Positions 43,601 to 57,100 of a DNA stretch of 64,000 bases are shown here, in pieces (position 1 is the first letter of the stretch; each line of letters opens with the position of its first letter). A program made the translations under genes and the position numbers. Source of the stretch: Campylorhamphus procurvoides. Its lineage: Eukaryota > Chordata > Aves > Passeriformes > Dendrocolaptidae. The notes beneath the pieces were generated by a model. That model saw nothing but the letters and a program-made list of their open reading frames with translations. It did no database searches and was not told where the DNA came from. The stretch spans positions 496,001 through 560,000 of the forward strand of contig WBMV01007622.1 in NCBI GenBank assembly GCA_013396655.1, in the 5' to 3' direction.

Positions 43601-46229
43601 GTGATTTTTCTGCTCTTTCATACGGTCATTGAACTCCTGTTATCTCCCTGAATTAATATTAATGGCTTCCTCTAAGCTTCTCCTTTAGCTCTCCCTCCTT
43701 CCAACAACTTTTTGATGATTTTGATTCTCCCAGACTCCTTTCTTCCCCTGTCCTCATGCTGCTTGTCTGCTCTAATCCACAGACTTGCCCTGAGATAGCA
43801 CTGGTGGCACTTGACCTGAGTGGTCTTTGCAGGGGATACAGAGCACAGAGGGTTTGGGTGACACCCTCAGGACCCCAGGTGGGATGAGGGGCTGGAAGTG
43901 ACGCAGGGACAGCACTGGGGACAAGTCAGGGTACTCACTGAAGATGCAAAGAGTAGATTTGAAGCAGCCTGGCCAAGTCACACCTGCCCAGAAGCTGCTG
44001 CTTCTGCACAGCCACAGGTGGAGACACCCAGTGATGGAAATTGTTCCCTTTCCCTCTGTCTCTCCAAATTACTGCAAAAATATTTCAATCTGATGGGGAA
44101 ATCATATTAAGCAGGTTGTTGTGCCCCATAATACAGTGTGTAGAGGCCTTTCCCAATACAGGGTGACTCTGTATTGCACTGACCCAACACCTCCCAGCAG
44201 CCCCAGAGGTACATGGAGACAAATGTTGTGGTGGGGCCTGACCTGCTCCTGAATTCAGCCCTTCCCATCTCTCTCAAAATGTGCTTGTCCCATGGACCAC
44301 TCACAGCATCTCACAGACAGCAGGCAGTACCCAAATCCCACAGCGTGGGGATGCCCATGGGCTCCCTCCCCAGTGGAAAGGCATCTCCCACCAGACACTG
44401 CCGAGCTCTTGGCTGACCAACCTGGGCTCTGAGTTTTGTCCAAGATGACCCAGAAACACATTGAGCAATACCCAAGCATGTGCAAAGCAGGACTTTTGCA
44501 AAACGCTGCTCCCGCCAACTTTCTGGGATGGAAACGGATGGTGCCGACACGTTTGGTCCCAGTTTACAGGCTCAGCAATGCTTTTAACCCCTGCAGCCTG
44601 CTCAGCCTCCCACCCTGCCTCCTGCCCAGGGCTCCCTGCTGCACGAAGACCCCAAAACAGGGCGCACCAGAAGGGGCTCTGGGAGGTTTTTGTCCTGCAC
44701 AGCCCCAGAGGGATGAGACGATGCCCATCCCAGTTACTGCATTAGTCTAAATCCATCCTTTCACTGCTCTAAAGCGTTTGCTTAAGGCACAGCTTTCTCT
44801 GGGGTCCAGGATCTCTTTCTTGCATTTTATGAGGTTTTTTCCTAATTATGGAATCTCTTTCAATCTGGCCCTCCTTTGATCACAGCTGGCCCCAGAGAGA
44901 AGGCGTCTTGTCTGGATCGACTGAGAAAAGAAAGAGATGAGAGGCAGAAGTGACCTGCCCGGGATGACTGAGAAAATACACTGCAAAGCAGAGATTTGAA
45001 GAGCAGCTTTGCACAGCCACAGCTTCAGAGGAACCTCGGGACAAACCCTCCTTCGTGTGATCAATCACCACATCCTTCCAGGTAAACCACATTGCAGGTG
45101 GGACCTAGAGGTGAGCCAGCAACTTCCTGCAGCTGTTTTGCTCCTCTGCTACGGTGCAGGAGGAGAACAGGCCATTCCTGAGTATCCCAAAATCATTTCT
45201 GAGCCAGGGTATGTTACTGGTGGGGCAGAAAGGCATCCCCAGTTCACCAGCAAGGAGGGGACCCACTCAGCTGACAGATCACAAAGGGCTTCCTATAAAA
45301 CTCAGCTAAATGAGATTTCTGCAGAAAAAGGCTATTTTCAGTGCCACTCTGATTATTTGCCCTCTCTTGTCTTCCATAAAGGATACTGTGAAGTTAATGA
45401 TCCAGCCATGGAATTTTAAATAGCTGCTTCATGAGTAACAACATGTGCTCCGGATCAGCTCCAGCCTGTATTTACATATTTCCCATGATAAGTCAACATA
45501 TGGTTCTTGTTTGTAACGTGGAGTTGCACTCTTCATATTATTACCTTTTTTTTATTTTACTTTTTTTTTACTTCTTTTCACAATTACAGGGGGAAAACCC
45601 TTTTATTTTAATTATTGTTAGAAGAAGCACTGTACAAATAAGAAGCTATCAGGGTAAGTAGGAGCCTGCTAATGCCTTAGGTTTGGTTCCCACTTGATCC
45701 TGAGCTGGTTTGTCACGTAGGGGTTCAGGGCCACCTTCATGAGCACTGCTTGATGAACAAGGGCAGTTCTTCCCCCCATCACACCCCAGGACAGGATTTC
45801 ACAACCCTTCCCACCAGCCTGGCACTGGCACTCTATGGGAGACTGGCATTAATGGTTTGAATTTCTTCCCTTTTGAATGTGCAGTTTTGAGTACGTCAAT
45901 AATTTGTACAACTGTGGTTGGGGTTTTTTCCCACTCTTCCCCCTCACATCAAAGCATTAGCTAATGGCTGGATAGAAACATCCTAAGTGCTCTCGTGGCA
46001 CGGCTGGAATCACAGGAATTGGCATTTTCCTACTCATGTGTTGTTTTCCCCAGTGCTCTGCTCCTCCAACCCCCCTCCAACGATTCAAGTCCTAAGGCTT
46101 TACCTATTTCCATTGGGAGATTATTCCACATGGGAAATGGCCTCTAACCATGAAGAATTTTTTCCCCTTCAACCCAGTCACAAAGATTATTTCCTTTATT
46201 TAATCTTATTACTCCCTCTTGAACCAGGC
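37641..46229. other. Downstream intergenic DNA
   Basis: No gene recognised in 8.6 kb. Contains the 33-bp duplication (listed), A-rich sequence at 38552-38578, T-rich runs near 39299-39310 and 39607-39628, and short CA-rich stretches. GATCAAAG at 37970 and 41074, CATCAAAG at 45947, CTTTGATC at 44874. Confidence 0.5.
38294..38359. repeat. Perfect 33-bp tandem duplication
   Basis: Two identical 33-bp copies (38294-38326 and 38327-38359), beginning CCCTGTGGTCCCC and ending CACCCACAT. Identity implies a recent event or strong homogenisation. Confidence 0.95.
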
Positions 46230-46490
46230 TGAATAACTCCCACCCTCCCTGGGTATTTACACCCCTCTCACACTTGCAGACAGACACCGTATCCCACCCT
46301 TAGTCATCATTTTGCCAAGCTAAACATATGTAACTCTTTTAATCCTTCCTCATAAATCAGTCCAGCCCTTTCATCATTTTTATTGCTCTTCTCTGAATCC
46401 TGTCCAATTTGTTGACATTGTTCTGCTCTTTAGGTGCTTGGAGAATGGATATTCCAGGTGAAATTTCACTGGTCACACGTTCTGGGGTTA
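46230..46490 (-). mobile_element. Probable old CR1-like LINE fragment
   Basis: The stretch around 'aatccttcctcataaatcag', 'cagccctttcatcattttta', 'ttgctcttctctgaatcctg' and 'tccaatttgttgacattgtt' resembles the reverse complement of the region CR1 elements carry upstream of the 3' tail ('ctggagagagtccagaggag' type). It is strongly diverged and limits are approximate. Confidence 0.5.
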
Positions 46491-46862
46491 ATTCACACAA
46501 CCTCCCTCTCTGATTTACCTGCACAAGATTGAGGCTCAGTGCTGCAACCTCGACTGATGGGGAAAGGGACCCACTGATATCCTTTGGGACTGAACCCCCA
46601 TAAACCTCAGTAATAACAGGCTGTCTGGTGCTTGTGTCATCCCACAGCACTGTCACAGGGTGATCCTGCAGATGGGAATGCACTAGGGGAGAGATTTTAC
46701 TCAGCAACATTCAGTGCTCCAGAGAGACCAGGAAAGAATTTGGACTTCATTTTGAAAACCCACCTAATCCTCACTGGGGACAAAGCTCCCTCCACCCCAG
46801 AGGTCCTGGAGAGACCTTGCTCCATGTGAATTCCCTTTGGATCACAGTGATGTCACCATTCA
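46491..46862. other. Intergenic stretch between two CR1 remnants
   Basis: No gene or clear repeat. It could be further diverged CR1 sequence. Confidence 0.4.
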
Positions 46863-47103
46863 TAGTATCACAGAACCAGTAAGGCTGGAAAAAACCTCCA
46901 AGATCATCAAGTCCAACCTGAGACCAAACACCACCATGACCCCTAAACTGTATCACAGAACATCACCCTTCCTTGTTTCTTGAACACTTGCAGGGATAGT
47001 GACTCCACTGTTTCCCTGGGAATCCTGTTCCAAGGCTTAACCACTCTTTCAGTGAAAGAATTTTCCCTCACATCCAACCTGATCCTCTCCTGGTGCAGCT
47101 TTG
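46863..47103 (-). mobile_element. CR1 LINE 3'-end fragment
   Basis: Reverse complement of a CR1 3' end: 'tcacagaaccagtaaggctg', 'aaacctccaagatcatcaag', 'tccaacctgagaccaaacac', then 'acacttgcagggatagtgac' and 'cagtgaaagaattttccctc'. All blocks are in the order known from avian CR1, ending in 'cctctcctggtgcagct'. Confidence 0.88.
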
Positions 47104-50100
47104 TGTTAGCGTTCGACTATTTGCAGACAAATAGTCCGTGATAATAAATACCTCAGGGAGATCAAAAGCTCCTTAAACAGCCTTAATAAAAAAATAAAAT
47201 AAAAGATCAGAGAAGTGCAATTTGGTTCTGTTCTTCGCCACTTCTCTCCTCTTTGGGAAGGTAACTTTTACATTTCAAAGATCCCTGTGCCATTGTATGG
47301 GGAGAGCCAGGCTGAGCGCTTTGTGCTGCCTCAGTTTTGTCCAGCGGTTGTCCCACTAACCAGCCTCCCACCAAGGGAAAGGGATTTCTCCCTTCTCCTG
47401 CTGACAGCAGCTTTGCTTTGAAAGTGAGAGTTGTCTGCTTCTTAATTAGTGCTGCCAGGACTGGTCACTCCGGGCTGGGAGTGGAGCAGAGGAGCTCAGC
47501 TATTCACTCCCTGCGCATCCTGGGGAAGGGATTCCAGCCCAGGCTCAGCTGGCAGCTCCTGGGGATTCCCCTAATGGCCCCTTTCAAACCATGAAACGCA
47601 TCTCAGAAGCCTCCCAACTAAATGCAGGGCACTTGAGAGGGAGTGCAGGGATTGATATGCTATAAAAGAGTTCCCTTTCAGGCCCCAGGTATCCCGAGGT
47701 GCTTCACACAATGAGGTTGGGGGCCAGCCCAGATCCTGCCAACGTGATGCTGTTCAGAAACTGCTCACCCAGAGACTGCTCCACCACACACACACAAGCC
47801 ATTAACCTCTGAAGAGCACAGAGCACCTCTTTGCAGAGGAACACGTGCAATTGTCGCTGTCACCAGTGTTTGTGTTTATTGCAGAAGCATCTCAAGAGGG
47901 ACCTGGGGTTGGGGTTGTGCTGTGGGATGTGTTTCACAACTGATGGGAACATTAAATGACAGCAGCCCTGAGCTCCATCACCCTCCTGGACAGTAAAAGC
48001 CATTCCACCAGCTGCACACCTTGCACAACCAGACAAGGGGATGCTCCATAAAATCCCTATTTTTTTTCTCTCCTTAAACAATATTGTATCTTGAAAAACC
48101 AGCAATAAATCAAGAGGAGACTTTTTGACCCGACTATGTCACAGTCAGCATCTCTCCATCCCCCTCAGTGCAGATTCCCAGCTGATTGCTGCGCTCAAAA
48201 ACACACATATTTTCCTTTGTGTGTTGATTTGAATCCACACAAAATACAGGATCACTTTCCTTTGAAGAAAGTGGGAAAGCAGGATGGCAAGGAGCCTAGG
48301 TAGGTATTGAGTTACCTTCTGTAATTCATATTTTCTCTAATGAGAGCCTTTAGAGAAAGATATTGCCCTGGTCGCCCTGCGAGTCAGACAGGTACAAGTA
48401 CAGCAGACAGGGCTGTGCAATGTAGAGAGGGCTTTGAACCTGCTCCAGGATAGGAGAACTCCTGAACTTTGGAGGGATTTAGATCCCAATCTGGATCTGT
48501 GCATTGTGGTTGACCATTTACCCCACCATGCTACGTACATGTACCTTTTTTTTTGCCTCAGCAATGACCCAGATGAAAACACGAGATGTGAACAACTTTT
48601 GACCTCGAGGCAATTGTTGGCACCTCAGCTTTTTGACTCATGTTTGTGAAAATGAGAGGACTTTGACAAAACGTGCCTAGCACATGACTTACAGCATTTG
48701 CCTGAAAACATCACTCCATTTTACAGATTAGCCCAGCTCAACACAGTTAGGAAATAAATTAAAGCACAGGAATACAGTAGGAGCACATGTAGCTTGTGTG
48801 GTTCCCATGCCAGAGCACTTTATCAATCCCCTTTTTCCCTGCTGGGATCAGCACAGTAACTTCCTCCTCCTTGAGACAACTTCCAACAGGAGACTGGAGA
48901 TGAGACAAGTTTCCTGAACAAACACAGGATTCCCTGACATTAGTGTGATACCTTCATAGGAAAATCAGAATTTCAATGTATTTACCAAGAGGTTTCCAGG
49001 CCAGGAGGGAAGGTAATAAAGATACATAATTCAGGCCAGAGAGGCTCCCCGAGCCCAGTCCAATAACTTACAGATCTCAGATGAGAACAATTCTTTTAAT
49101 CTTTTAATGGCATTTCAGATTTACTGCTCTACAGAGAGATTGCAGATCCTTGGGGTGGGTTCTGCCAGTGTGGCTTCAGCTGCCTGTGCTACCCCCAACA
49201 CCCCTTGGCTCAATACACTTCCAAATATCCCTATTGTTGCTATGAATTAAAACAATTAGTTCCCATGAATTCATTGGGGATGCAACTTTGAAGCTTTCCT
49301 TTTGTGAGCATCGGGGTCATTCAGAGTCATCTGTTACAGAGACTGGGGAAAGGAGTCAGGGTTTGGATGGGTGAGAACAGTCAAGGGGTAATTTGTAAAC
49401 CAGCTTAGGGGAAAGTGGCCCACAGGATTTCCTGGCATCACTTGTGATTCTGGCTATGAATTACAAGGGTGGACATTGGCATCTCCAAAATCTTTCAGAT
49501 CTTTTATCTCTACAATTAATTGCATTTTCAACTGGCTTTAAAAATACAAGACCTTTGGTTAGTTTTCTCTCTAACTGGCACCCATGAAACGACAAGCTCA
49601 GTTTGGCCCCCAAGCTAAACTCGGTGGCTCTCACAACCTGGAAAGCCAAGGCTGTGCTAACAGGGAGAAAAAAAATTCTTGGAAGAGGAACTTTTCCTTC
49701 TTTTGAAGTCAGAATGGATTTGCAAGGGTCTTAAGTGATGAGGGGACAGTTTTAAGTAGGGGGGATATGTGTATAATTTTAACCATGTAAATAGTCCTTT
49801 GCAGCCTGGGAATCTTCAGACTTTTCAAAGCTTTAAGAAGTTGGCACTGCATACTTGTTAAAATCAGTTTAACCACTTGCCAAGAGGTTTAAAGAAAGAC
49901 GACACCTATTTTGCATGAATAGTAATATTACTCTGATGAATTTAGTTATACTAATGGGAGAGCTTAAAGAATATGCTCCTGCCCCTGATGGAATTTTTAA
50001 GGCAAATAATAAGGTTCTGGAGGGTGTAACCTAAAACAGACATTTCATAAAAGATTCATCCTTGAACAAAAATGTCATGAAAGCATGAAATGAAAACTAG

Positions 50101-53100
50101 ACGACAATCAGAATTCCTCTTGAAGTGCTTTGTAGTAATTATTTTTTTAAATCCTCACAAAAGGCTCTATTCAATTGCAGAATAGCAAGTGAGGTCTGGA
50201 TGGTTCAAGGCCAAATAATTTCTGCAGTGGAAAAAACAGCTTCAGTTCTTCAGTTCTGATGTAAGGTATTTTAAATGGGCACGAGCTTCAATTATTGCTT
50301 TCTTTGCCCCAGCTTCTGTGGGACATGAATTGCCCACAGATAAATTCCCTGCTCTGCAAAGTGGTGACCAACATCATTTGCAGCTCTGATGTCCCTGATT
50401 CCACAGCAACACCAAGAATCACAGCTTTGGATAAAGGTCAGGGTGCCTGTGGCACCACATTTGGGGCTGGAGACCCCTCTTTGGCAAGACCCATCTTATG
50501 CCAACTGGTCCAGTCATTCTGGTGGATGGAGCCTGCTCATTTGAGTAGACCAGGATGGGACGGTTGGACCATTTCTTCTCTCCTGCCTAACTTTTGCTCT
50601 GCTTGCACCCCACAGACCTGACCCAACCAGCTCTTTCCTCTTCCAGCAGGTCACTGGAGAGTGGGAGGTGACCATGGAGCTGGGCAGATGCTACACTTCC
50701 AGCCCTGGTCCTTATCCTTGCTGCAAGGAGGAGGCCATGGAAGCACCATCTCTCAGCTCTGGAGAGGAAGATGGGACCAGCACAGATGCTTAAGAACCAC
50801 AAATGGATGACAGCATGAGAGAATCTAACAGTCATAATCAGATGAGTATCTAACAACGCTGATATTATCTGTAGGTGTCATCTTAAATGGCTACCATGTC
50901 AGAAGCACCTCACCACCACTGGGTGACAGATCTGCTCTCGAGGAAGATGTTTTCCTGTGATGGAACTACACTTCTGAGTCACTCAAACTGTAAACATGAT
51001 CTGGAAAGTGTCAGCATTCTGGAGAATCAGCCAGAATTCACTCCATGTCAAAGAAATACTGCACCATGGGGCAGGAACACACCAGTTCCCTGCCACAGGT
51101 CCCAGTGGTGACCCCAGGGGAAGCTGGTGGGAGTGACACGTGTATGAGATGACCCTTGAGCAGCTCCAAAAGCCCAACTTCCAACCAACCCTACTGCACC
51201 CCCCTTGGAAACAAGCCCCTTCCTGCCTGTTTGGTGGTTTCTATAGGGGTGCCCAAGCGGCACAAATGGGTGAGAATCAGCCAGCAACTCGCTGGCACCT
51301 TGGCAAGTGCTCACTGGTGCCTGAACATGCAGGGTCCTGCAGGGCAGAGGGAGCCAGGCTTGGCTGCCGACACCTCCCACCCATCCCTGCTGTCGCCCGG
51401 GGCCGGTTCACACCGTCTGAGCTCACCACACTTTCATCTCTTCATTTTCCCTTCCCTTGTCTCGTGCAGGAAGAGGCATTTCCCGAGCTGCCAAGGCCCA
51501 GCCTGAGCCCTTTGCACCCCCCTTGGGTACAGCCCTGATTTCCCCATTCCTCAGCAGGGAAGAGCCCTTGTGCACCCCTGGCATGACCAGTTCCCATCCC
51601 AGAGCACTCCTGCTCTTCCCCAGGGACTGAAACACGCCGGCCAGTGGATGTTTCCTTCCGACTGGGGAGTCACTGGGAAGGCAGGAGGGATGCCTGGGGA
51701 GAAGAGGAGCAGGCAAGGGGTTGACATTGCTCATTGTGTGCACAAGTGTCAGTGTTTTTAACACTTGCAGCCTCAGTCCAAGCCTGCTCCGTGCCTGCTC
51801 TGCCCAGAGGAGCCAAGCTCACGCCCCAGCATCCCTGAAATGTGGGTGACAGGGACGTCATTCTTCCCTCAAACAATAGTGGCTTGTTCACAGCTCGATA
51901 CCAGCCTGGTAAAACTCTGAATTTTCAAGTGTGTTTGAGCTGGGGCTTAGCTAAACAAAACTGGTTTTCTAAGGCATGCTGAGGGATTCTCACAAGCCTC
52001 CACATCCCCAGTTCAGACTTGCTCCTGATGTCCTTCCTCCAGCGTCCTTCCCCCCTCTCTCCTTGTTTTTGCTGTTCACCCCTTTGGCAATTCTAATTTA
52101 GCACTGAAAATCCTCCTGGTCCTTCTTAAACCGAGGGTTGACCCGTATTTAAGACTGTGGTGTTTGAAGCAGAACCTATTCCCCACCAGAAGATTTTAAT
52201 TTTAAGCTAAGTGCTGTGCTTTGTTTCCAAATGCTTTATTTAAAATTGCTTCAATGTGTAGCTTTCCAGAAAAATTATTTCTCCTTTTTTCTGAGGCTTT
52301 TCTGGCTTTGGATTTTTCCCCCCTGATTTTTAGGACTTCTCTTTCTTTTTTTCCTGAGGAAATACTTCCCCCTGAACCAGATCTCCTGCAAACTGCCTCT
52401 GGACTTTCCCGCAGATGAGTAACCTCTGCATGCCTCAGTTTACATAGGTGTAAAAACCCAGGGAGCATCATTTCCCTGCCTCAGAGAAGCACACTGAAAC
52501 TTAATTAACTAACTAATGCCTACAAAGGGATCCCATATCCTCAGGTGGACAATCCATATGGAAAACACACTTCTAAGAGAGTGCCATGAGCACTTCAAGA
52601 CGGAGATGGAACAAGAGGAGATCACAGGGACTTGGCTGTGCTCCTCCTCCTCCAGCAACTCCTCGCTCTGTGCATCTGTTTCCCCTGAGGGATTTGTTTG
52701 GAGCTGCAGAGGGAGAGGACCAAGGGGAGCTGGGTGCCTGTTCTCCCCCCGGGATGCTCTCAGGAAGGGGACAGGGACCAAGCAGGGGTGGCAGTGCCTG
52801 TGTGCACAGCTTGTGCCTGACTTTGGGGCACCCCTGGGCTGGTGCAGCACACACTGGGTGTCCCCTTCCTCCTGAGCCCCTTACAAGCCCTTGGAGATGA
52901 AGGAGGTGCAGCACTCCTGTGATGTGACAGCAAGAGGAGAAGCAAGAGCTGGTGAGAGCACAAGGAGCTCAGGCTGGGTTTGAGGTGGATCCTGTCCCGA
53001 GGCAGCAAGGGAGGTGTGAGATGGGTAAGTGTTGGACAGGGACTGGGGACAGTGCTGGAGGCTGAACCCTGTGAACCTCTGAGCTGGAAGTGGTGTATTA

Positions 53101-54092
53101 TTTGCTATTATGTATTTATCTAGGTCAGTAATTTCTGAATTACTGGAATAACCTTAACATTTTGTATAACTGTATTTTTTCCCAGTGTTTCCAGCACCAC
53201 TGAGCAATCTCAGCACTGAACTCCAAATACCAGGTGAGTCTCACTGAATAGTTCCTAAAAGGCATTTTAAAAGTAAAATACAAATTTCAAACAGACATGG
53301 GGAGCAAATATTCAAGTGACAGTTTAAACCATACAATAATAACATTTGATATTTTTTATTGCCTTCCATTGTGTACCTTTGGCACATCACCCACCCCACT
53401 AATGCCCACCCTGTTATTAACCATGGATTTCACGGTCATTAACTTGAGTTCAGCAAGTCACAGATGACTTTATTAAGCATGGCCTCACTCATCACCATTT
53501 TAATTGCACAAACTGTCCTCTATGCCCACCCTGAGCACAAGCTATTTTTAAGCTGAAGCAACATTATCCTTTCCACTGGGCAGCTCAGTGTGCCATCACA
53601 CAGGGCACTCTGCCAGCAAAAACCTAAATCCAATGAGGCAGGGTAAGGGCTCACCCATTGCTGGGCTGCTTTGAGGTACAAGCCACATCTGATAAGGCAC
53701 AAGTGAGGCCACAAGTGCCACATCCTGCTCAAGGTTCTGATGAAAAGAGTAACGGAGAGAGGACAGACTGGATCAGGCTCGTGCCCTCCAAGTCCACAGC
53801 AGGGAACAGACCTGTCTGCTTCAAAAAATACCAAATAAAATCCTTTCACAAGCAATCCTGTGGCAAGTGGCTGTGCCCACCCTACAGAGGCAGCACAAAT
53901 GGGTTGCACCAGGAGCAAACACCACGCTGGATTTGCTACAGCATGAACTGTCCTGCTGCAAATTCCCCCCTCCTCACACCAGGATGGACCCCCAAGGTGT
54001 TGTGTCCAAGATGGGCAAAGCACCCAACAAGAAAGAAGTGATCACCTCGTTCTAAGAGAAGCTAAAACTAAAACTGAAGCAAGAGATATTCA
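47104..54092. other. Downstream intergenic DNA
   Basis: No gene recognised in 7 kb. A 9-bp perfect hairpin lies at 47115-47136. 49780-50290 is AT-rich, repeat-free and a weak candidate for conserved DNA. The rest is unremarkable single-copy sequence. Confidence 0.5.
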
Positions 54093-54175
54093 AAGGTGTC
54101 CCTGCCCATGGCAAGGGGACTGGAAGCAGGAAATGTTTAAGCTCCTTTTCAAAACAAACTATTCTATGGTTCTGA
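54093..54175 (+). mobile_element. CR1 LINE 3'-end fragment
   Basis: Short plus-strand remnant: 'aggtgtccctgcccatggca', a diverged middle, then 'caaactattctatggttctg', which is the CR1 terminal motif. Confidence 0.75.
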
Positions 54176-57100
54176 GATGATTCTCTGCTAGTCCTGCACT
54201 TGGCCATGGCCTTAGGAGATGGTTTATGCCTCAAGTGCAAATCATCATCTCCCTCTGCAGAACCATCATTAACAAAGCCAGACTGTTCTTAGCACTCAGC
54301 CTCTCAGGGTAAGGGTTTCCCTCCCCATTGCATGATCAGCTCATCAACACCAGTTCCTACAGACCTGGATTTCCATATGGATAAGTGACCTGTAGTGAAA
54401 CACACCCCCAGCACTCTGCCCTCCTTCTGCACTGGTTTTGGTATGACTTCATTCAGATAACAAAACTACAGGGCAAAAAGTCCCACTCACACCCAAACCC
54501 AAACCTGAAACAAGTAAAAAACCCACCTCCAGACACACCAGAAAAAACAGTTCTGAAAGTTCTTATTTTTGCTACTGCGCTGTGACCAACACAGAAACTG
54601 ACTTTTGTGAAACTTCAAGTTTTGAAGTGTAAGAAAAAGTGGATCAATATCCACCAAACTGGATTCCGTGCCCAGCCAGGCTGTACAGCTGGCACGGACA
54701 AATTCAGTTCTGCATGAGCTGTGTTAAAGCACATTCACATCCTCAGGGCATGCAAATGCAGGGTTACCATGCTGCAGCTGACACAAGCCCTGATATAATC
54801 CTCAGCTCTTGAAAAAAAATAAAATAATTAAAAGATTTCCCCAAGAACTAAAGCACAGCCTTCCCAGGCCAACAGATCCCTCCTTCCACAGGCACAGGAA
54901 GTCTTCAAGGATATTCTACAGCCTCAGATCTCCCATTCAATCACAGCTGTATCACTCCTGCATTTTATATAGACCCTTCCTGATAACTTTTATTGCACAG
55001 TTTAAAACCATAATATAGCCTGTGATAAATAATTGTGTTAGCTCTGCACCCATGAATGGCTTTAACTCGCAGCTTATGCTCAGTAATGAGTGTCAGAGTA
55101 TGTGTTAATAAAAAATTAAACCACCAGAGCATGGTGTCAGGGTACATACTTTGGTAACCTAATGCTGGTAAGTTTTCATGTCATGTGAACTGTAATATAC
55201 AGTAGCAAGGCACAGGCATTCCTATTCCCTTTGAATTGTACAGTTGTTTTGTGCTCCCAGAGAATATCCTAAAGAGAGATGTACACCCTTAGTATGTATC
55301 TATTATAACATTATTAGCCACACTCCTAATTAATCCTTACGAATTCCAGGCATTTTTCATATAGTTCTTAGCAAAGGAAAGGGGGGAAAAAAAGGTGCCT
55401 TAACAACTATTTGTGTCGTAGAGTTCATAAATGAGCCCATCACCCTATACCAGAACTGCTATAATTTTATCGGAATGAAAACCATTCCCTTTGATCTCCT
55501 CCAGTTCTTAAATCCAGCAGTTGTGTATTCAAACATCAATGGAAATGTGGTTTCAAGCTTCCTCTTTCATTATCTTTCTCAAAGATAAAAAAGAGCAAAA
55601 GAAAAAAAAAGTTCTGAGCTTTAGAGATGAGGCAATATTTTTACAGTAATTTCTTTATCTGATTTCATCCTGTTTACAGAAGCTGCTGTTTGGAAGATCT
55701 ATCTCCCCCCCCCCCATTTTTGAGATGGCTTTTCTTTAAATAAACGTATATTAAAAAATAGAACAGACAACAAAGTCGGCTTCCTGCTTGCTCTTTATTG
55801 TAAAGGAGATAAGGTTGCTAAATGCTGCACTATCTGCCTTTGGTTCGGTGCGTGACCTACATGGATCAAGATGGAGATTTAATGATTAAACTTAACTCCT
55901 TTATCTTCAGCAAAGGGGAACGGGGGGAGGAAAGAGAACCCAAACAAACTACTTATGTTCTGGCACGATAGAATTACAGCTCAACACAATAATTAACTAT
56001 CTGACACATTCCTGCGAGGCTGCAGATGTCATTAATGGCTCCGAAATGCCCCTTCTCTGTGGTCATAACCCAGAGCTCTTCTCAGCAGCCCAAACAGGCA
56101 CATTCTCTACAGAGACTCAGTCAGGGCTGGCAGGACGCATTTCCTCCCTCCCCAGCTGATTCCTCCAGACCACAGGTGTGTTTCATGCTTCGTGAACCAC
56201 TGACAGACAAATTTAGGAGCAAATTCAATTAAAACAAAACATGTCCTTAATCTACCAAACCCACAAAAGCATTTTAATCTCTTCCGTTCGAGGCCCTGGA
56301 CTCCAATCTTCCTGTTTGCTTCTTTACAGCTCTTGAAACGTATTTTAACCTCTCACACCCAGATCATACAGTCCTTTTTTCTCACCATTATGCAGCCAAC
56401 ATCTCTGAACAACCCAGGAGGAGACACAGCCCTCCAGATGATTCCCAGGCTGCTCCTCCTGCACCTTATCAAGCCCATTGCAAGTAGATCCTAAAAATCT
56501 TGAATTCATCTGCCACAACACAAACTTCAAAAGGTCTGGCGCTTCAGTTTGGATGGCTTGTAAAAACTACACATACCAATGCATGCAACACTTGGGCAAA
56601 AATATAAAGACTGGCAACACAATCCAAGGAAACACAACCCAAGCAAACTCCAGGTCCAAGCTGGGTTCACCACGAGACCTCCTGAGTTTTGTAGAGCTCC
56701 AGCTGTGGGCACTGGCCGTGGCTTTTGGGTTTGCATGAAGGCCACATGACACGCAGCAAGTTAAATGAAGTTTGTTCTTAGCATTATTTCAACCCTCCAG
56801 GGCTGCTGTCACCCACGTGGATCAAAACAGCAGCGTTTATTTGCATCAACTCCCACTGGAGACAAAAAGCAGGAGCCACCAGCCCCAGCTCCTGCAAGAT
56901 CCAGACAAGCAACAAGCTCCCTCTACCTCCAGCACCAAAAAGATGAGGACATCAAGGGCAGAACTCGCTCCCCACCTCGGAGCACCAAAGTTCATTAAAA
57001 CAAAGAACAAATTCAGGATCTTACCTTCTAAAAAAATCCCCGCAGAGCTGCAAGACCAGCTGTTTCAGGTGCCAGAGGAGTTTCCCTGCCAGAAGTCCCA

